Assembly: GCA_977017575.1 (NCBI GenBank)
Contig: CDRNVI010000048.1
Span: forward strand, 124,001-188,000
DNA length: 64,000 nt
Source of the DNA: Paramoeba atlantica
Taxonomy: Eukaryota; Discosea
Direction: 5' to 3'
Shown: positions 19,711 through 29,131 of the stretch, piece after piece
Layout: each line of letters begins with the position of its first letter
Position numbering within the stretch: the first letter of the stretch is position 1
Translations under genes and position numbers: made by a program
The notes under the pieces: model-generated
Told to the model about the DNA's origin: nothing
What the model saw: the letters and a program-made list of their open reading frames with translations, nothing else
The model's database searches: none

Positions 19711-21063
19711 TTACACAGTCAATAGCATACATAAAGGATTTTCCACGTATGCTTTGAATGAATTACAAAATCGCGTAAGACATGCACCATCCAAAACACG
19801 ATGATCTCCCACAAATGTTGCATTCAAGACGTGCGTCCTCGCGATGCGGCCTTTTGAGTTATATCTCGGAAGACACTGGATACGACTAAAGCTTGCCATA
19901 CAGACTTCGGAGGACGGAAGTCGGGGAAACGCCATTGTTGTTCCAATGGTTCCAATATTGGAGAGCGTCAGGGTGGTGTCATCCATATCCTCCCTGCGAA
20001 GCCTTTCCTCTTTTGCAAGTGTCACTAGCCGAGATACCTCCTGTGATATGGTATCCAACGATTTGCTTTCGACGTTCTTTATGTTTGGTACAACTAAGCC
20101 TGTGGGTCCATCGATCGCGATACCAATATTGTGATTCGGTTGAAGCTCAATGCAAGAATTCTTTAGAAGGCGACTGTTTATTATGGCGTGGTCTTTTATG
20201 GCTAACGAGATAGCTTTGACTAAGAAACTCATTAAAGTATAACGCCTCACAATCTCAGGAAGAATACTCGAAGAGCTTTCAAAAATGCGTGCGGCGCCTT
20301 TAATGTCCTTCCTAAATCGTATATAAGGATTCATTTCAATTTCATCCGTAATGCCGAAAGACGGAACCTTAAGACTTGCATTCATAGCTGTTAACATGGA
20401 ACGCTGTAGCACAGTCATGGGTACAACTCTTTTCCCCCTTCTATTCTCTTTAATCGAATTCTGTTCATCACATGTCAAACTAGTCGAGAAATCGGTTTCC
20501 CTTTTTATCTCAGATACGGTAGCATCGACATCTTTCATGGTAACATACCCCTTCGTTGAATAATTCGGAGTATCAAGTTTCACGCCTAGCTCTTGACACC
20601 TGCGTCTTGCGGCGGGAGTCGAAAGCACTTTTTGATAAGTGGTATCATGCTGGTCCTTTTCTGCTGTCAAGCACTTTGTTGAAAGGCTCTGGTTGCTGTT
20701 CTCTAGAACAACCTCCTCTGGCTGATCACTTACGGTCATATCGACTAATGGGCTACCAACTTTATGCCGGGACCCGGGGAAGGCATGTATTTGCTCGACA
20801 CGACCTGAATATTTAGCCGTTATCTCAACAGTGGCCTTGTCACTTCGGACCTCACAAAGGGGATCAAATTCCTTCACGTATTCATTAGGCTTTACATACC
20901 ACTTTAAGATCTCGACATCCGCAATGCCTTCCCCTATGTCGGTCAGTGGAACCGAAACTCGTTGTGCAGTGTCGAAACGAGTGTTTAGATGGCGCCGCTG
21001 ATGCCGTGCAACGAGCCTGTGCCCAATGCAGTACCATGTCAAGCTGGAAATTTGTTTTTTCAT
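19711..21063 (-). CDS. DBT: Branched-chain alpha-keto acid dehydrogenase E2 (lipoamide acyltransferase)
   Basis: E2 carries acyl groups on lipoate and passes them to CoA in the mitochondrial branched-chain keto acid dehydrogenase complex. After a basic presequence the protein has a lipoyl domain (VPLTDIGEGIADVEILKWYV, with the lipoyl Lys in RSDKATVEI). A peripheral subunit-binding domain follows (STPAARRRCQELGVKLD), then the acyltransferase domain with NIGIAIDGPTGLVVPNIK and the catalytic GDHRVLDGA. DIGEGIADVEI favours the branched-chain over the pyruvate enzyme. I start at the Met at 21063 because it opens a basic, amphipathic presequence (MKKQISSLTWYC). The frame is open to 21324. A CACTAACATTAGTTTTTAG string upstream looks like a branch point and 3' splice site in the 5' UTR. 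Confidence 0.92.
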   Translation of the reverse strand: MKKQISSLTWYCIGHRLVARHQRRHLNTRFDTAQRVSVPLTDIGEGIADVEILKWYVKPNEYVKEFDPLCEVRSDKATVEITAKYSGRVEQIHAFPGSRHKVGSPLVDMTVSDQPEEVVLENSNQSLSTKCLTAEKDQHDTTYQKVLSTPAARRRCQELGVKLDTPNYSTKGYVTMKDVDATVSEIKRETDFSTSLTCDEQNSIKENRRGKRVVPMTVLQRSMLTAMNASLKVPSFGITDEIEMNPYIRFRKDIKGAARIFESSSSILPEIVRRYTLMSFLVKAISLAIKDHAIINSRLLKNSCIELQPNHNIGIAIDGPTGLVVPNIKNVESKSLDTISQEVSRLVTLAKEERLRREDMDDTTLTLSNIGTIGTTMAFPRLPSSEVCMASFSRIQCLPRYNSKGRIARTHVLNATFVGDHRVLDGACLTRFCNSFKAYVENPLCMLLTV

Positions 21064-21461
21064 TACGGTAGAACGAAAACCGAGTCGTCTAAAAACTAAT
21101 GTTAGTGACCTGTTAGATTTGCTGATAACTGAGTAACTATTATCGAATCTCCAAAGTACAATAAATCGGTGAGAAAAAGTTCTAAAAATGTATCGCAGTA
21201 CAACAAAGCAACTACAATTCTGTACAGCAAAAACAATGAAAAAAGAGACCAACAAACTGCTACATCCAGCATAACGAAATCCAGGGCATGTGTGAATTGA
21301 ACTTCTACATACGAAATAGATCAATTACATTCGCCGACGGATCGCTACACTACGGTCGCTCACCGTACTCGACAAAAAACCTCACATCCACACATCCCGT
21401 CAAAAAAGTTACTCGCCCCTCAACCGGTGTCTCACCCCAACCCCTCCCCCTCTCCCCCCCT

Positions 21462-22787
21462 TTACAAACTCGAAAACGACCAATCCAAATACGCCGGAGC
21501 CATGGACGGTGATCGTCCCTCCCTCCCCCCTATCCCCACCCCCCCTCCAGGGGTCCCCATCTCCCGCTCCCCGTACCCCACCCCGTTGGCCCCCGAGCCC
21601 CCCCGACACCCCGAGCCCCCCCTCCCCGCGGCCTCCACGCCCACAGGGGACCGCGAGGGGAGGCCGCGGAAGAAGTGCGGGGTGAGCACGCAGGGGCGGG
21701 AGAGGGCCATCTCGGGGGACATCGAGGACGGGAGGGGGAAGCCACTGAAGGGGGTCGGGGCACTGCCGTAGTAGGGCACGGTGCCGTGAGGGAACACCGA
21801 CTCGTGGGGGTAAGGGGTAGGGGGATACTCCGGGTGGGTACTCCTTGTTGTGGGGGTTGTCGCACGCAGAGGGAAGAGGGTCCCGGGGGCGTAGGGGAGG
21901 GGGGAGGCCGCGCGAGTCGTCGGGGTAGTCGTCGTAAGGAGAGGGGGGTAGGGGATAGGGCGGAGATAGGGTGGGGGGTGGGGGGGAGGAGGGGGGGCGT
22001 AGGGGTGTGTTCGTGAGGAGAGGGAGGCTCGACGACGTTGGGGGGTGAACCCGACGTCTTCGAGGGTGAAGGCATCCACGGGGTCGGGACAGGTCCCGAT
22101 GGGGGGTGGGGTGGGGGTGGGGGAGGGGTGGGATTTGGTTTCGGGGCGGGGAGGGGTGGGGGAGAGTGGGGAAAGGGTTTCGCTAGGAGACTCGTGGGAG
22201 GATCCCACGTTGTTGACTTGAATGAGTTCACGCATTTGTTGAATCTCGTGGAGGAGATTAGATTCGTTTTCCGCGGGATCGATGGAGGTGGCACTTCCCA
22301 ACTCTTTAAAGGTCAAGAAATTTTTATTTTGCATGAGAGTAGGGTCGGATACGGGGTCCCACAGGTGTAGAGTTCTTCTCCATTCCGCGACCCTCGTGTC
22401 CCATTTTCGTTTGCTAATCTTCATGTCGGGAGGCGGGGTGACCGGATGAAGAGGATTACCGAACTGCCGATCACTGGGAGGTACAAGCCTTCGGTAGTTT
22501 TCGTAGCCATGCGTAACTTTTCCGAAAGCTATCTGCTTTCTCCTTTGCTGCAGTCGACGCGCGTCGGTTTCAACGGCGTCCTCTTTATTCAAATGAGTTT
22601 CGCCAAACGTTTTCAGTCGTTTGGCCAGCAGTCCATTAGAAAAATTAGTCAGAAGGGGTGTAGGTTTTTTATCTTGGATGGGGTCTTTCTCCGTATTATC
22701 ACTTGGCTGCTCTGTTGTTTTTTCGACGATGCTAGTCGCAATTGGTTGATCAGCTTCTTCCATATTCTGAGTTTCATGATTGCTCAT
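21462..22787 (-). CDS. SLBP: Histone mRNA stem-loop binding protein with long Pro-rich tail
   Basis: SLBP binds the 3' hairpin of replication-dependent histone mRNAs and directs their processing and translation. Residues about 75-150 form the RNA-binding domain: ARRLQQRRKQIAFGKVTHGY, then ENYRRLVP, then HPVTPPPDMKISKRKWDTRV, then WRRTLHLWDP. Animal SLBP has the same order (RRQKQI.YGK.T..Y..Y...VP, HP.TP....YSRR.WD.....W...LH.WDP). The N-terminal 70 residues are polar. The C-terminal 250 residues are extremely rich in Pro, Ser and Thr, much longer than in animals, and probably disordered. Antisense frames over this region are by-products of the composition. The start is an ATG at 22787. Confidence 0.88.
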   Translation of the reverse strand: MSNHETQNMEEADQPIATSIVEKTTEQPSDNTEKDPIQDKKPTPLLTNFSNGLLAKRLKTFGETHLNKEDAVETDARRLQQRRKQIAFGKVTHGYENYRRLVPPSDRQFGNPLHPVTPPPDMKISKRKWDTRVAEWRRTLHLWDPVSDPTLMQNKNFLTFKELGSATSIDPAENESNLLHEIQQMRELIQVNNVGSSHESPSETLSPLSPTPPRPETKSHPSPTPTPPPIGTCPDPVDAFTLEDVGFTPQRRRASLSSRTHPYAPPPPPHPPPYLRPIPYPPLLTTTTPTTRAASPLPYAPGTLFPLRATTPTTRSTHPEYPPTPYPHESVFPHGTVPYYGSAPTPFSGFPLPSSMSPEMALSRPCVLTPHFFRGLPSRSPVGVEAAGRGGSGCRGGSGANGVGYGEREMGTPGGGVGIGGREGRSPSMAPAYLDWSFSSL

Positions 22788-22999
22788 GTGAGCGGGAAAT
22801 ATTCACAATAGTTTGAACGATATGTATAGAGGAAAAAGGCGATAAACAAAATATGAAATTGAGAAAAAAGAAACAGTTCCAAAGGTGCCACCCCCACATG
22901 CAGTGTCGCGCACACATGTATAGTGTCGCGAGTTTTTAAGAAACAGCGCTAGTCCACTTCATAGAGGGGGGTAACGCGTCGGAGGCAAATCGGCAGAAT

Positions 23000-23725
23000 A
23001 TGGCAGAAACATTCTGCGTGGGATATGGGCAGAAAGAAAAGCACGCTCACTTCTCGCGCTGTCGAAGCCACGTAACTCTGGAATCGCAGGTGGAATCTTC
23101 GATGGAGGAAACCGTGCAATTTACAATAAAGCAGGTTGCTTCCTACGTGCGAAGTCTCACCGGGGACAAATTTGTTGAGCAAAGCAAATGCGCCAGATTG
23201 CTGGACTCGAAGGCCGATAAAGAAAAATGGGTTTACGCGTCCTCTTGTTCAAGAAAAGAAGACATTACCTCCGTCTTGAGATACAGAAGTGGTAAGCTCC
23301 GAGCAGAAAGCACGTTTCCACACCTTAACATACGGCAATGTCGAGTCTGGAATGTCAATGAAACTGGACTCCTCGTTTCGCACGGAATGAAGTACTGCTA
23401 TTGCAAGAAAGGCACTGTTTCTCCGGAAGCCACGTCGAACATAAAATCTGAACACGGGTTTGTGCAAGTGGTTAAGCCACAAGTTGCACGAAACAATGAT
23501 TATTCATTTCATAGAGCGCATGGAAGAGAGCACCCTAGATACTTGGGCGGATTGGTTACTGAATCGTCATCAGCAGCTTCAAGGAGGATTAAAAACTTGT
23601 TTAAGACACTTTGCGAGATTCCTATCGATGAAACCATCCTACTTGAGACATTATTTTTGATGGCAAAGGCCCGTGACACGGGACACATGTTCTACAAAGA
23701 TACCATGAAAAATACAAAAATGTAG
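23000..23725 (+). pseudogene. Probable pogo/Tigger-like transposase remnant
   Basis: A 241-codon open frame includes VWNVNETGLLVS, which resembles the (N/Y)-DETG block around the first catalytic Asp of pogo/Tigger DDE transposases, with Asn in place of that Asp. A KKG...SEHGFVQVVKP stretch follows, similar to the beta-strand region after it. No later catalytic motifs are clear, so the copy is damaged or chimeric. It is the only long plus-strand frame between the host genes. A GAACTCATAAGC direct repeat lies to its right near 23810-23860. Confidence 0.4.
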
Positions 23726-24114
23726 CATACTATTTCTGTACCTTGTTGGGTCTTAACCTTACAGCTCGTCCTTTGTTTTTTACCTTGTAACTATTTGCCT
23801 TAGAAAAAGAACTCATAAGCGCACCAAAATTGGGAGAACTCATAAGCAGGGGGGCATAGTAATTTCACCGGTGGTCTAATTCGTTCAATGATTTGTGTGT
23901 ACATAGGAGGTGCCAATATGAGGCAAGTTAACATTATAGAAAGAACATCCCCAACGTAACAGCAAGTTTAGCAAGTTTGTTAAGGTTGGGGAAGGTACCA
24001 TTAATTAAAAATTTATCTAGCAAGTGCTTCACACAGTATACTGTAAGTCTCATGGATGTAGATCATGTACGCATATCACCTCTAAGCTTTGTACGACTAA
24101 TCAAGAGTCACAAC

Positions 24115-24873
24115 TCAGGACTTTCCTTCCAGCTTTTGCAAAATCTTACGCGCAGAAAAGAATTGTGGTGACGTAGATACAGGTATATTTTGGTTTCCTT
24201 TTTCTTCATGCTGTGTAAAAGAGGTATTTGGTTCAGAATCTTTCTTCAGCTCCGCGCCTTGTTCTATCTTTCTCTCATTTAGCCTCCGGAATTTTGTTTT
24301 TGGTACTTCTGCAGCAGTTCCAATAACGCGACACTTCGATTTCGTTATTGCAGTAGAATCCTGCGGAGCCCACTTTGGTTGTTGTAGCCCGGCGAATTGA
24401 TTAAAACATTTCGTGTGTAGGTGTATATTTGACATTCTGCAAATTTCATCCACATATGACGCACTTTTCGCATCAGTGGGTAGTATTCGGGGTTTACCTA
24501 TACAAATCAGACTCCCTAGCTCCCCTTGATCCCATCGGGTGCAACGATTTGCTTTGCTGCCGCTCTGTGCGCGAGAAACTCGGTGAAGGAGTTGGTCCCA
24601 AACTTTCTGCATTGTACTTATTTCGCTTACCAAATGATTGAAGTAGCCTCTTTGTTTTTCCAGTTTCCACTTTTTCTCCTCAAGCAAAATATCTAAATCA
24701 TGAATTTCCTTTTTTCCCGCATCGATTTGCAAGACATAGTCATGTACCTTGCAAGTCGTTTCCTTGAGTTGGGAGCTATGTTGCTGTAGGCTCTTCACTG
24801 TTGCCATCGTATCTTGCTCGCACTGTTGACTTTGAGCTTGTACTTCGCATAACAAGGAAAAGGTTTGATCCAT
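24115..24873 (-). CDS. Coiled-coil protein of unknown function
   Basis: From the Met at 24873 (MDQTFSLLCEVQAQSQQCEQ) the first 110 residues are Gln/Glu/Lys/Leu-rich with heptad spacing (KEIHDLDILLEEKKWKLEKQ), predicting a coiled coil. The rest is polar, and the protein ends in a short helix (FFSARKILQKLEGKS). The frame is open upstream to 24933, but that addition is a hydrophobic MGYKVKKGISVFFIFIF stretch that I do not favour. Such proteins are common in kinetochores and centrosomes, but nothing here settles a role. Confidence 0.5.
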   Translation of the reverse strand: MDQTFSLLCEVQAQSQQCEQDTMATVKSLQQHSSQLKETTCKVHDYVLQIDAGKKEIHDLDILLEEKKWKLEKQRGYFNHLVSEISTMQKVWDQLLHRVSRAQSGSKANRCTRWDQGELGSLICIGKPRILPTDAKSASYVDEICRMSNIHLHTKCFNQFAGLQQPKWAPQDSTAITKSKCRVIGTAAEVPKTKFRRLNERKIEQGAELKKDSEPNTSFTQHEEKGNQNIPVSTSPQFFSARKILQKLEGKS

Positions 24874-24933
24874 TTTTGTATGAAAAATAAAGATAAAAAA
24901 GACAGAAATTCCCTTTTTCACTTTATAACCCAC

Positions 24934-25416
24934 TAAAAGTAAATAAAAAAAATCATAGCTAATTCAGTACTACCGAGTAAAATGTATTGACAACGTCGGC
25001 CAGATCTAAATAGTTTTTAACATAGTTCAATGGCAAATATTTCTAAATGTGGTTCCTTTCATTGGTCGACCTTCCATGCCTAAAGAATTATTCAACCCTT
25101 CATAAAAAAAAGGTGCGGTAAATGTAAATTCAATAAACAAGACGTATTGACATATCGAATAAATTAGCACGGGTCTAGATACAATTAGCCATCAATTTGT
25201 GTTTTAAATCCCAAGCCAACAAATCTCCAATAAAAATCAGGAACTGTAGCCTGTTTATCGTTTTTCTTAATAAACCAATATGTACACACATAGTTTCCAA
25301 TCCATTTATTTTTTGTTTTATGAACAATGACACATAATCTTCTTCAAACCGTATTCCTTTGCAAACAATTACCAACCTGGGTTCACTTTTGCATTCACCC
25401 TATTTCCCCCCTCCAC
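24934..25416. other. No gene seen
   Basis: AT-rich intergenic sequence between the coiled-coil gene and the one-helix protein gene. Only short frames are present and nothing is recognisable. Confidence 0.5.
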
Positions 25417-25896
25417 TTAGCCATCCATTTCCTCCACCGTCATCGTGTACATCGGCGGGGTGAGATGAAAGAACGGTCTAAGAAATTTCCCATCCGCGGC
25501 CCATACCTCAGCGCCGTATACCTTCTTGGACCACTCCTTGCCGTACGTACTGTCGAGGTGCTCCGGCAGACGGTTAAATATCGGCAAATAGAGCACAATG
25601 TAGTTCAAATCCACAAACAGCACGACGACGAGAAACCACATGAAATTCATCATGATCCACACGAGTTTGGAGGTTCCGTAGTTCCACCGAACGAGGCCTA
25701 ACTCGTACACCCGGCGGTCATCCCACTGGACAGCCTCATAGGGGGCTTTGTGTAACCAGGTGAAAGGCAAGTCGTTGTAGCACGCGTACATGCGCTCGTA
25801 GGAGTCCATGTCCGCCGCCAGCAGAGGTTTGGACCGTTTCATGAGTAAATTGATGCTCGAGGGGTGAAAGGACACCGAGGGTCGGGTGCGCCGCAT
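25417..25896 (-). CDS. Small one-helix membrane protein, possibly mitochondrial
   Basis: A 159-residue protein with a central hydrophobic helix (LVWIMMNFMWFLVVVLFVDL) flanked by Trp/Tyr-rich soluble parts (YNDLPFTWLHKAPYEAVQWD before it, WAADGKFLRPFFHLTPPMYT after it). The N-terminus is basic (MRRTRPSVSFH). This layout resembles accessory subunits of respiratory complexes, but I cannot name a subunit. The start is an ATG at 25896. It lies 340 bp downstream of the MAU2-like gene, in the same direction. Confidence 0.6.
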   Translation of the reverse strand: MRRTRPSVSFHPSSINLLMKRSKPLLAADMDSYERMYACYNDLPFTWLHKAPYEAVQWDDRRVYELGLVRWNYGTSKLVWIMMNFMWFLVVVLFVDLNYIVLYLPIFNRLPEHLDSTYGKEWSKKVYGAEVWAADGKFLRPFFHLTPPMYTMTVEEMDG

Positions 25897-26237
25897 GGGA
25901 GAGGAGCTTTACGTCCGGTGATGCAATAAAGGGAGCTGTCTTGTAGCAGAAAAAAGGAGTATAATTCTGAAGCAAACTAAAAATACGAATTCAACCTTTG
26001 TTTATGCAGTTCTTAATCCAAAAATTGATGAAACCAAAAGCCATCTTAAAACAACAACCAGAGTATTACAAATAGACTACAACTAACACGGGAAGGTTTT
26101 TATTTACACGCCATATGCAAATCATTTATACGAACTAGAGAAGGCTGTATCTCACCTCTTACGTACTACTACACAACCTTGCTCACTCAGATACACTACC
26201 TAGGTACGTTACCTACCCAAGCTTATCCACCTTTGGA
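25897..26237. other. No gene seen
   Basis: Intergenic, AT-rich, with no open frame worth reporting. It probably holds the 3' UTR of the MAU2-like gene and the 5' UTR of the small membrane protein gene. Confidence 0.4.
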
Positions 26238-28829
26238 CTAAACATCAAACAAGAGCAGACGCTTCCACTCCTCACTTTCCCGACACCCGCTCCCCGACGT
26301 ATCCTCCCCAAGTGAGGAATCCGTCGACGCGTCCGAAGTCTCCTGCGTGAGTCTGGCAACTTGCCTCGAGTACTCACCCCGTAACGTACTGTACCACTGC
26401 AGTATTTGCGCTCGAGAGATCGCATCCCCCGCGGCCATATCCCGCATCACAAAATGAGCACAACTGCACAGCAACTGCACATCATCCCCCACCCGCAGTG
26501 CCTCCACCATCCCCGCCTCATTCTCCCTCCGCGCCTCCTCCTCCTTCTTCTCCCTCGCATAGACCCAGGACTGCACACGATGAACCATCGCCGCCACATT
26601 CCCCGGCACCACCCCCCCCCTCCCCCTCAACACCTCCACCACCCCCCTCCCCGATCCCACCCCCCCACTCTCCGCCCCCCTCACCACCTCCACCACACGG
26701 CACCCCAGCGGCAACCCCTTCCACCTCTTCATCCTCACCCCCTCTTCCTCTTCCCCCTCCTCCCCCTCCCCTCCCCTCACCCACCGCTGCACGGCCCTGT
26801 ACCCCCTCTCCTGGCCCCCTGCGCTACTCTCCCGCACCGCCCTGCCGAGATGGGCCCCGCACCCCGCCCTCTCCCCCACCACCCACGCCACCGCCGCGAC
26901 CATCCCGTGGAGGCCCGCGCGGTGGGGGCCGTCCCCCCGGAGCCGCCCGCGGGGGTAGGCCGCGAGGAGGCGGGCGAGGGCGGAGAGGGCCGCGACGGCG
27001 GGGCAGAGCCGCAGCCGGGCGACGTCGCGGAGGAGGGCGTGGGCGGAGAGGACGAACTTGGCGGCGAGGAGGAGGGCGAGGTGGGCGGCGTGGGTGGGGG
27101 TGAGGGGGCGGCGGTGGGTGGCGTGGAGGGCGGCGTAGAGGCGGAGACGGGCGTGGAGGGCGGAGAGGTGGGCGGGGAGGTCGTGGGGGAGGGGGGGGTC
27201 TGGTTGAGAGGAGGAGAGCTCATGGGAGGGTTGTTGTGGTTGGGGTTGAGAGGAGGAGGAGAGCTCATGGGAGGGTTGTTGGGGTTGGGGTTGAGAGGAG
27301 GAGGAGAGCTCATGGGAGGGTTGTTGGGGTGGTTGAGAGGAGGAGAGCTCATGGGAGGGTTGTTGGGGTGGTTGAGAGGAGGAGGAGAGCTCATGGGAGA
27401 GTTGTTGTGGTGGTTGTTTAGAGGAGGAGGAGAGCTCGTGGGAGGGTTGTTGTGGTGGTTGTTTAGAGGAGGAGGAGAGCTCGTGGGAGGGTTGTTGGGG
27501 TTGGGGTTGAGAGGAGGAGGAGAGCTCGTGGGAGGGTTGTTGTGGTGGTTGTTTAGAGGAGGAGGAGAGCTCGTGGGAGGGTTGTTGGGGTGGTTGAGAG
27601 GAGGAGGAGAGCTCGTGGGAGGGTTGTTGTGGTGGTTGAGAGGAGGAGGAGAGCTCGTGGGAGGGTTGTTGGGGTGGTTGAGAGGAGGAGGAGAGCTCGT
27701 GGGAGGGTTGTTGGGGTTGGGGTTGAGAGGAGGAGGAGAGCTCATGGGAGGGTTGTTGTGGTGGTTGAGAGGAGGAGGAGAGCTCATAGGAGAGTTGTTG
27801 TGGTTGGGGTTGTTGTGGTTGTTGAGAGGAGGAAAAGGAAGAGGAGGAGGAGGAGAAAAATTGATAAAGGTGGTCCCGGAAAGGAGTGGATGCGGCAGCA
27901 GTGGTGGGATGGGATCCCCAGGCGTGTCGTAGCCACAGACGAAGGCAAAGGAGGATGGAGGTGGTGGTGAAATTTTGGGGTGGGGGGTGGGGTGGGGGGG
28001 TGTTTTGGAGGAGCATGCGATGTAAAGATGAGGTTTGAAACGGGTCTATGGGCCAGACATGGAGTGGGGGGGTTGCGCTCGGAACGGTAGGGTCGTCGGT
28101 GGAGGGGAGAATGGAAATCCAATGGGTTAACAGGTGTACAAGTCGTTGTGAACTTTCTTCACGTGGCGAGACATGAGGCTGTGGCTCTACCTCCCTACCA
28201 TCCACTCTGCTTTCGGATTGATCAGGAGAAAGGTTCATGTTTTTAAGCACTTCGAAAAAACTGACAGATTGAACAGGCCGCTTGGACCCTGTGATAGGCT
28301 CACTACCTGCAGCATGCCTCGAATGATCGCTACGGTCGGTTTGCGTAAGCATTTTCTCTAAATAAAGTCGCTGAGGAGCAACACGGTAATAGGTTTCTGA
28401 ACTAGAGCACGCGACGCAGCGCTCTCTTCGTTCGTTCATTTGCGACAACGCACGGGAAAAGTGCTCATGTGCGGACTTAAGATTTCCTCTTCTCTCTGCA
28501 ACGTGTCCTGAGAGCTCATCAAGTTGTGTAAGCAATACACAATCGGATCTCTGCTGTCGTAACGTTTCGAGAGGGCGTAGGATTCGCCTCACATCTTCAT
28601 AGTTCGTTGTGTAGCGCAACAGAATAAATCCAATACGCACTCGTGTCTCGAACTCCGCATGCCGCGAGCAGTGGTATTCTATGTCTCCCTGTTGTGAATT
28701 TGTCACACGGATGGTTTGTATTTGGCTGAGTACGCCGTGTAACACACGTACCCCCTCCAGGATGTAACCAGATGACACCAAAACGTCGCATACGGCCCAG
28801 TGGGCGTATAATACTTCTTGGGTGAGCAT
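26238..28829 (-). CDS. Probable MAU2/Scc4-like cohesin-loader subunit with Ser/Gln/Pro repeat region
   Basis: MAU2 (Scc4) is the TPR-like partner of NIPBL/Scc2 and loads cohesin on chromatin. The N-terminal 150 residues are helical repeats: ETRVRIGFILLRYTTNYEDV, then RILRPLETLRQQ, then LLTQLDELSGHVAERRGNLK. The spacing recalls the first TPRs of MAU2 (EARTRL.LG..L..YT.N...A...LE.A). A long low-complexity insert follows, dominated by 14 copies of an SHELSSSSQPPQQP-type unit. A helical C-terminal part contains VRDMAAGDAISRAQILQWYS. The family call rests on pattern memory only. The frame is open from a GTG at 28892; I use the first ATG at 28829, and an upstream exon is possible. Confidence 0.5.
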   Translation of the reverse strand: MLTQEVLYAHWAVCDVLVSSGYILEGVRVLHGVLSQIQTIRVTNSQQGDIEYHCSRHAEFETRVRIGFILLRYTTNYEDVRRILRPLETLRQQRSDCVLLTQLDELSGHVAERRGNLKSAHEHFSRALSQMNERRERCVACSSSETYYRVAPQRLYLEKMLTQTDRSDHSRHAAGSEPITGSKRPVQSVSFFEVLKNMNLSPDQSESRVDGREVEPQPHVSPREESSQRLVHLLTHWISILPSTDDPTVPSATPPLHVWPIDPFQTSSLHRMLLQNTPPPHPPPQNFTTTSILLCLRLWLRHAWGSHPTTAAASTPFRDHLYQFFSSSSSSFSSSQQPQQPQPQQLSYELSSSSQPPQQPSHELSSSSQPQPQQPSHELSSSSQPPQQPSHELSSSSQPPQQPSHELSSSSQPPQQPSHELSSSSKQPPQQPSHELSSSSQPQPQQPSHELSSSSKQPPQQPSHELSSSSKQPPQQLSHELSSSSQPPQQPSHELSSSQPPQQPSHELSSSSQPQPQQPSHELSSSSQPQPQQPSHELSSSQPDPPLPHDLPAHLSALHARLRLYAALHATHRRPLTPTHAAHLALLLAAKFVLSAHALLRDVARLRLCPAVAALSALARLLAAYPRGRLRGDGPHRAGLHGMVAAVAWVVGERAGCGAHLGRAVRESSAGGQERGYRAVQRWVRGGEGEEGEEEEGVRMKRWKGLPLGCRVVEVVRGAESGGVGSGRGVVEVLRGRGGVVPGNVAAMVHRVQSWVYAREKKEEEARRENEAGMVEALRVGDDVQLLCSCAHFVMRDMAAGDAISRAQILQWYSTLRGEYSRQVARLTQETSDASTDSSLGEDTSGSGCRESEEWKRLLLFDV
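27218..27835 (-). repeat. Coding minisatellite, 14 units of 39-45 bp
   Basis: The repeat encodes one SYEL- and thirteen SHEL-headed units of the form SHELSSSSQPPQQP with QPQPQQP and KQPPQQP variants. Unit lengths are all multiples of three, so copy-number change keeps the frame. The variants are shuffled along the array, which points to recent expansion by slippage or unequal exchange. Confidence 0.9.
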
Positions 28830-29131
28830 TCGGATAGGGGCACTAAGCACCGTAACCACGATCAGCAAAAACCACACCAGTTCATCGATCACAAAGGAGT
28901 CAGCGTTTCATTGTGGTAAGAAATAAAACAAGGTTACGTGGTTAGCTGATAAGCGTGGGTAGAGATTATTGTACAATGTCCAATCTAATTTATTGGGGCA
29001 AAAGCAATTTTTCGTTTCGCCACTATGAATATTCCGATAAACGAATAGAAAAATTCGCTTGATATCTACAAACTGTGAAGCAAGATTTCTTATTTCATTT
29101 ATAATTTAAGTTCTTTATTTGTGAAGATCCA

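Noticed and set aside
21427-22370. Plus-strand and alternative minus-strand frames over the SLBP tail
   Set aside because: They arise from Pro-rich, C-rich coding sequence. The SLBP RNA-binding domain fixes the true frame.
26406-27932. 508-codon plus-strand frame and several other antisense frames across the MAU2-like gene
   Set aside because: They are shadows of the biased, in-frame repeat of the minus-strand gene. They encode only Arg/Gly/Val or Pro/His strings.
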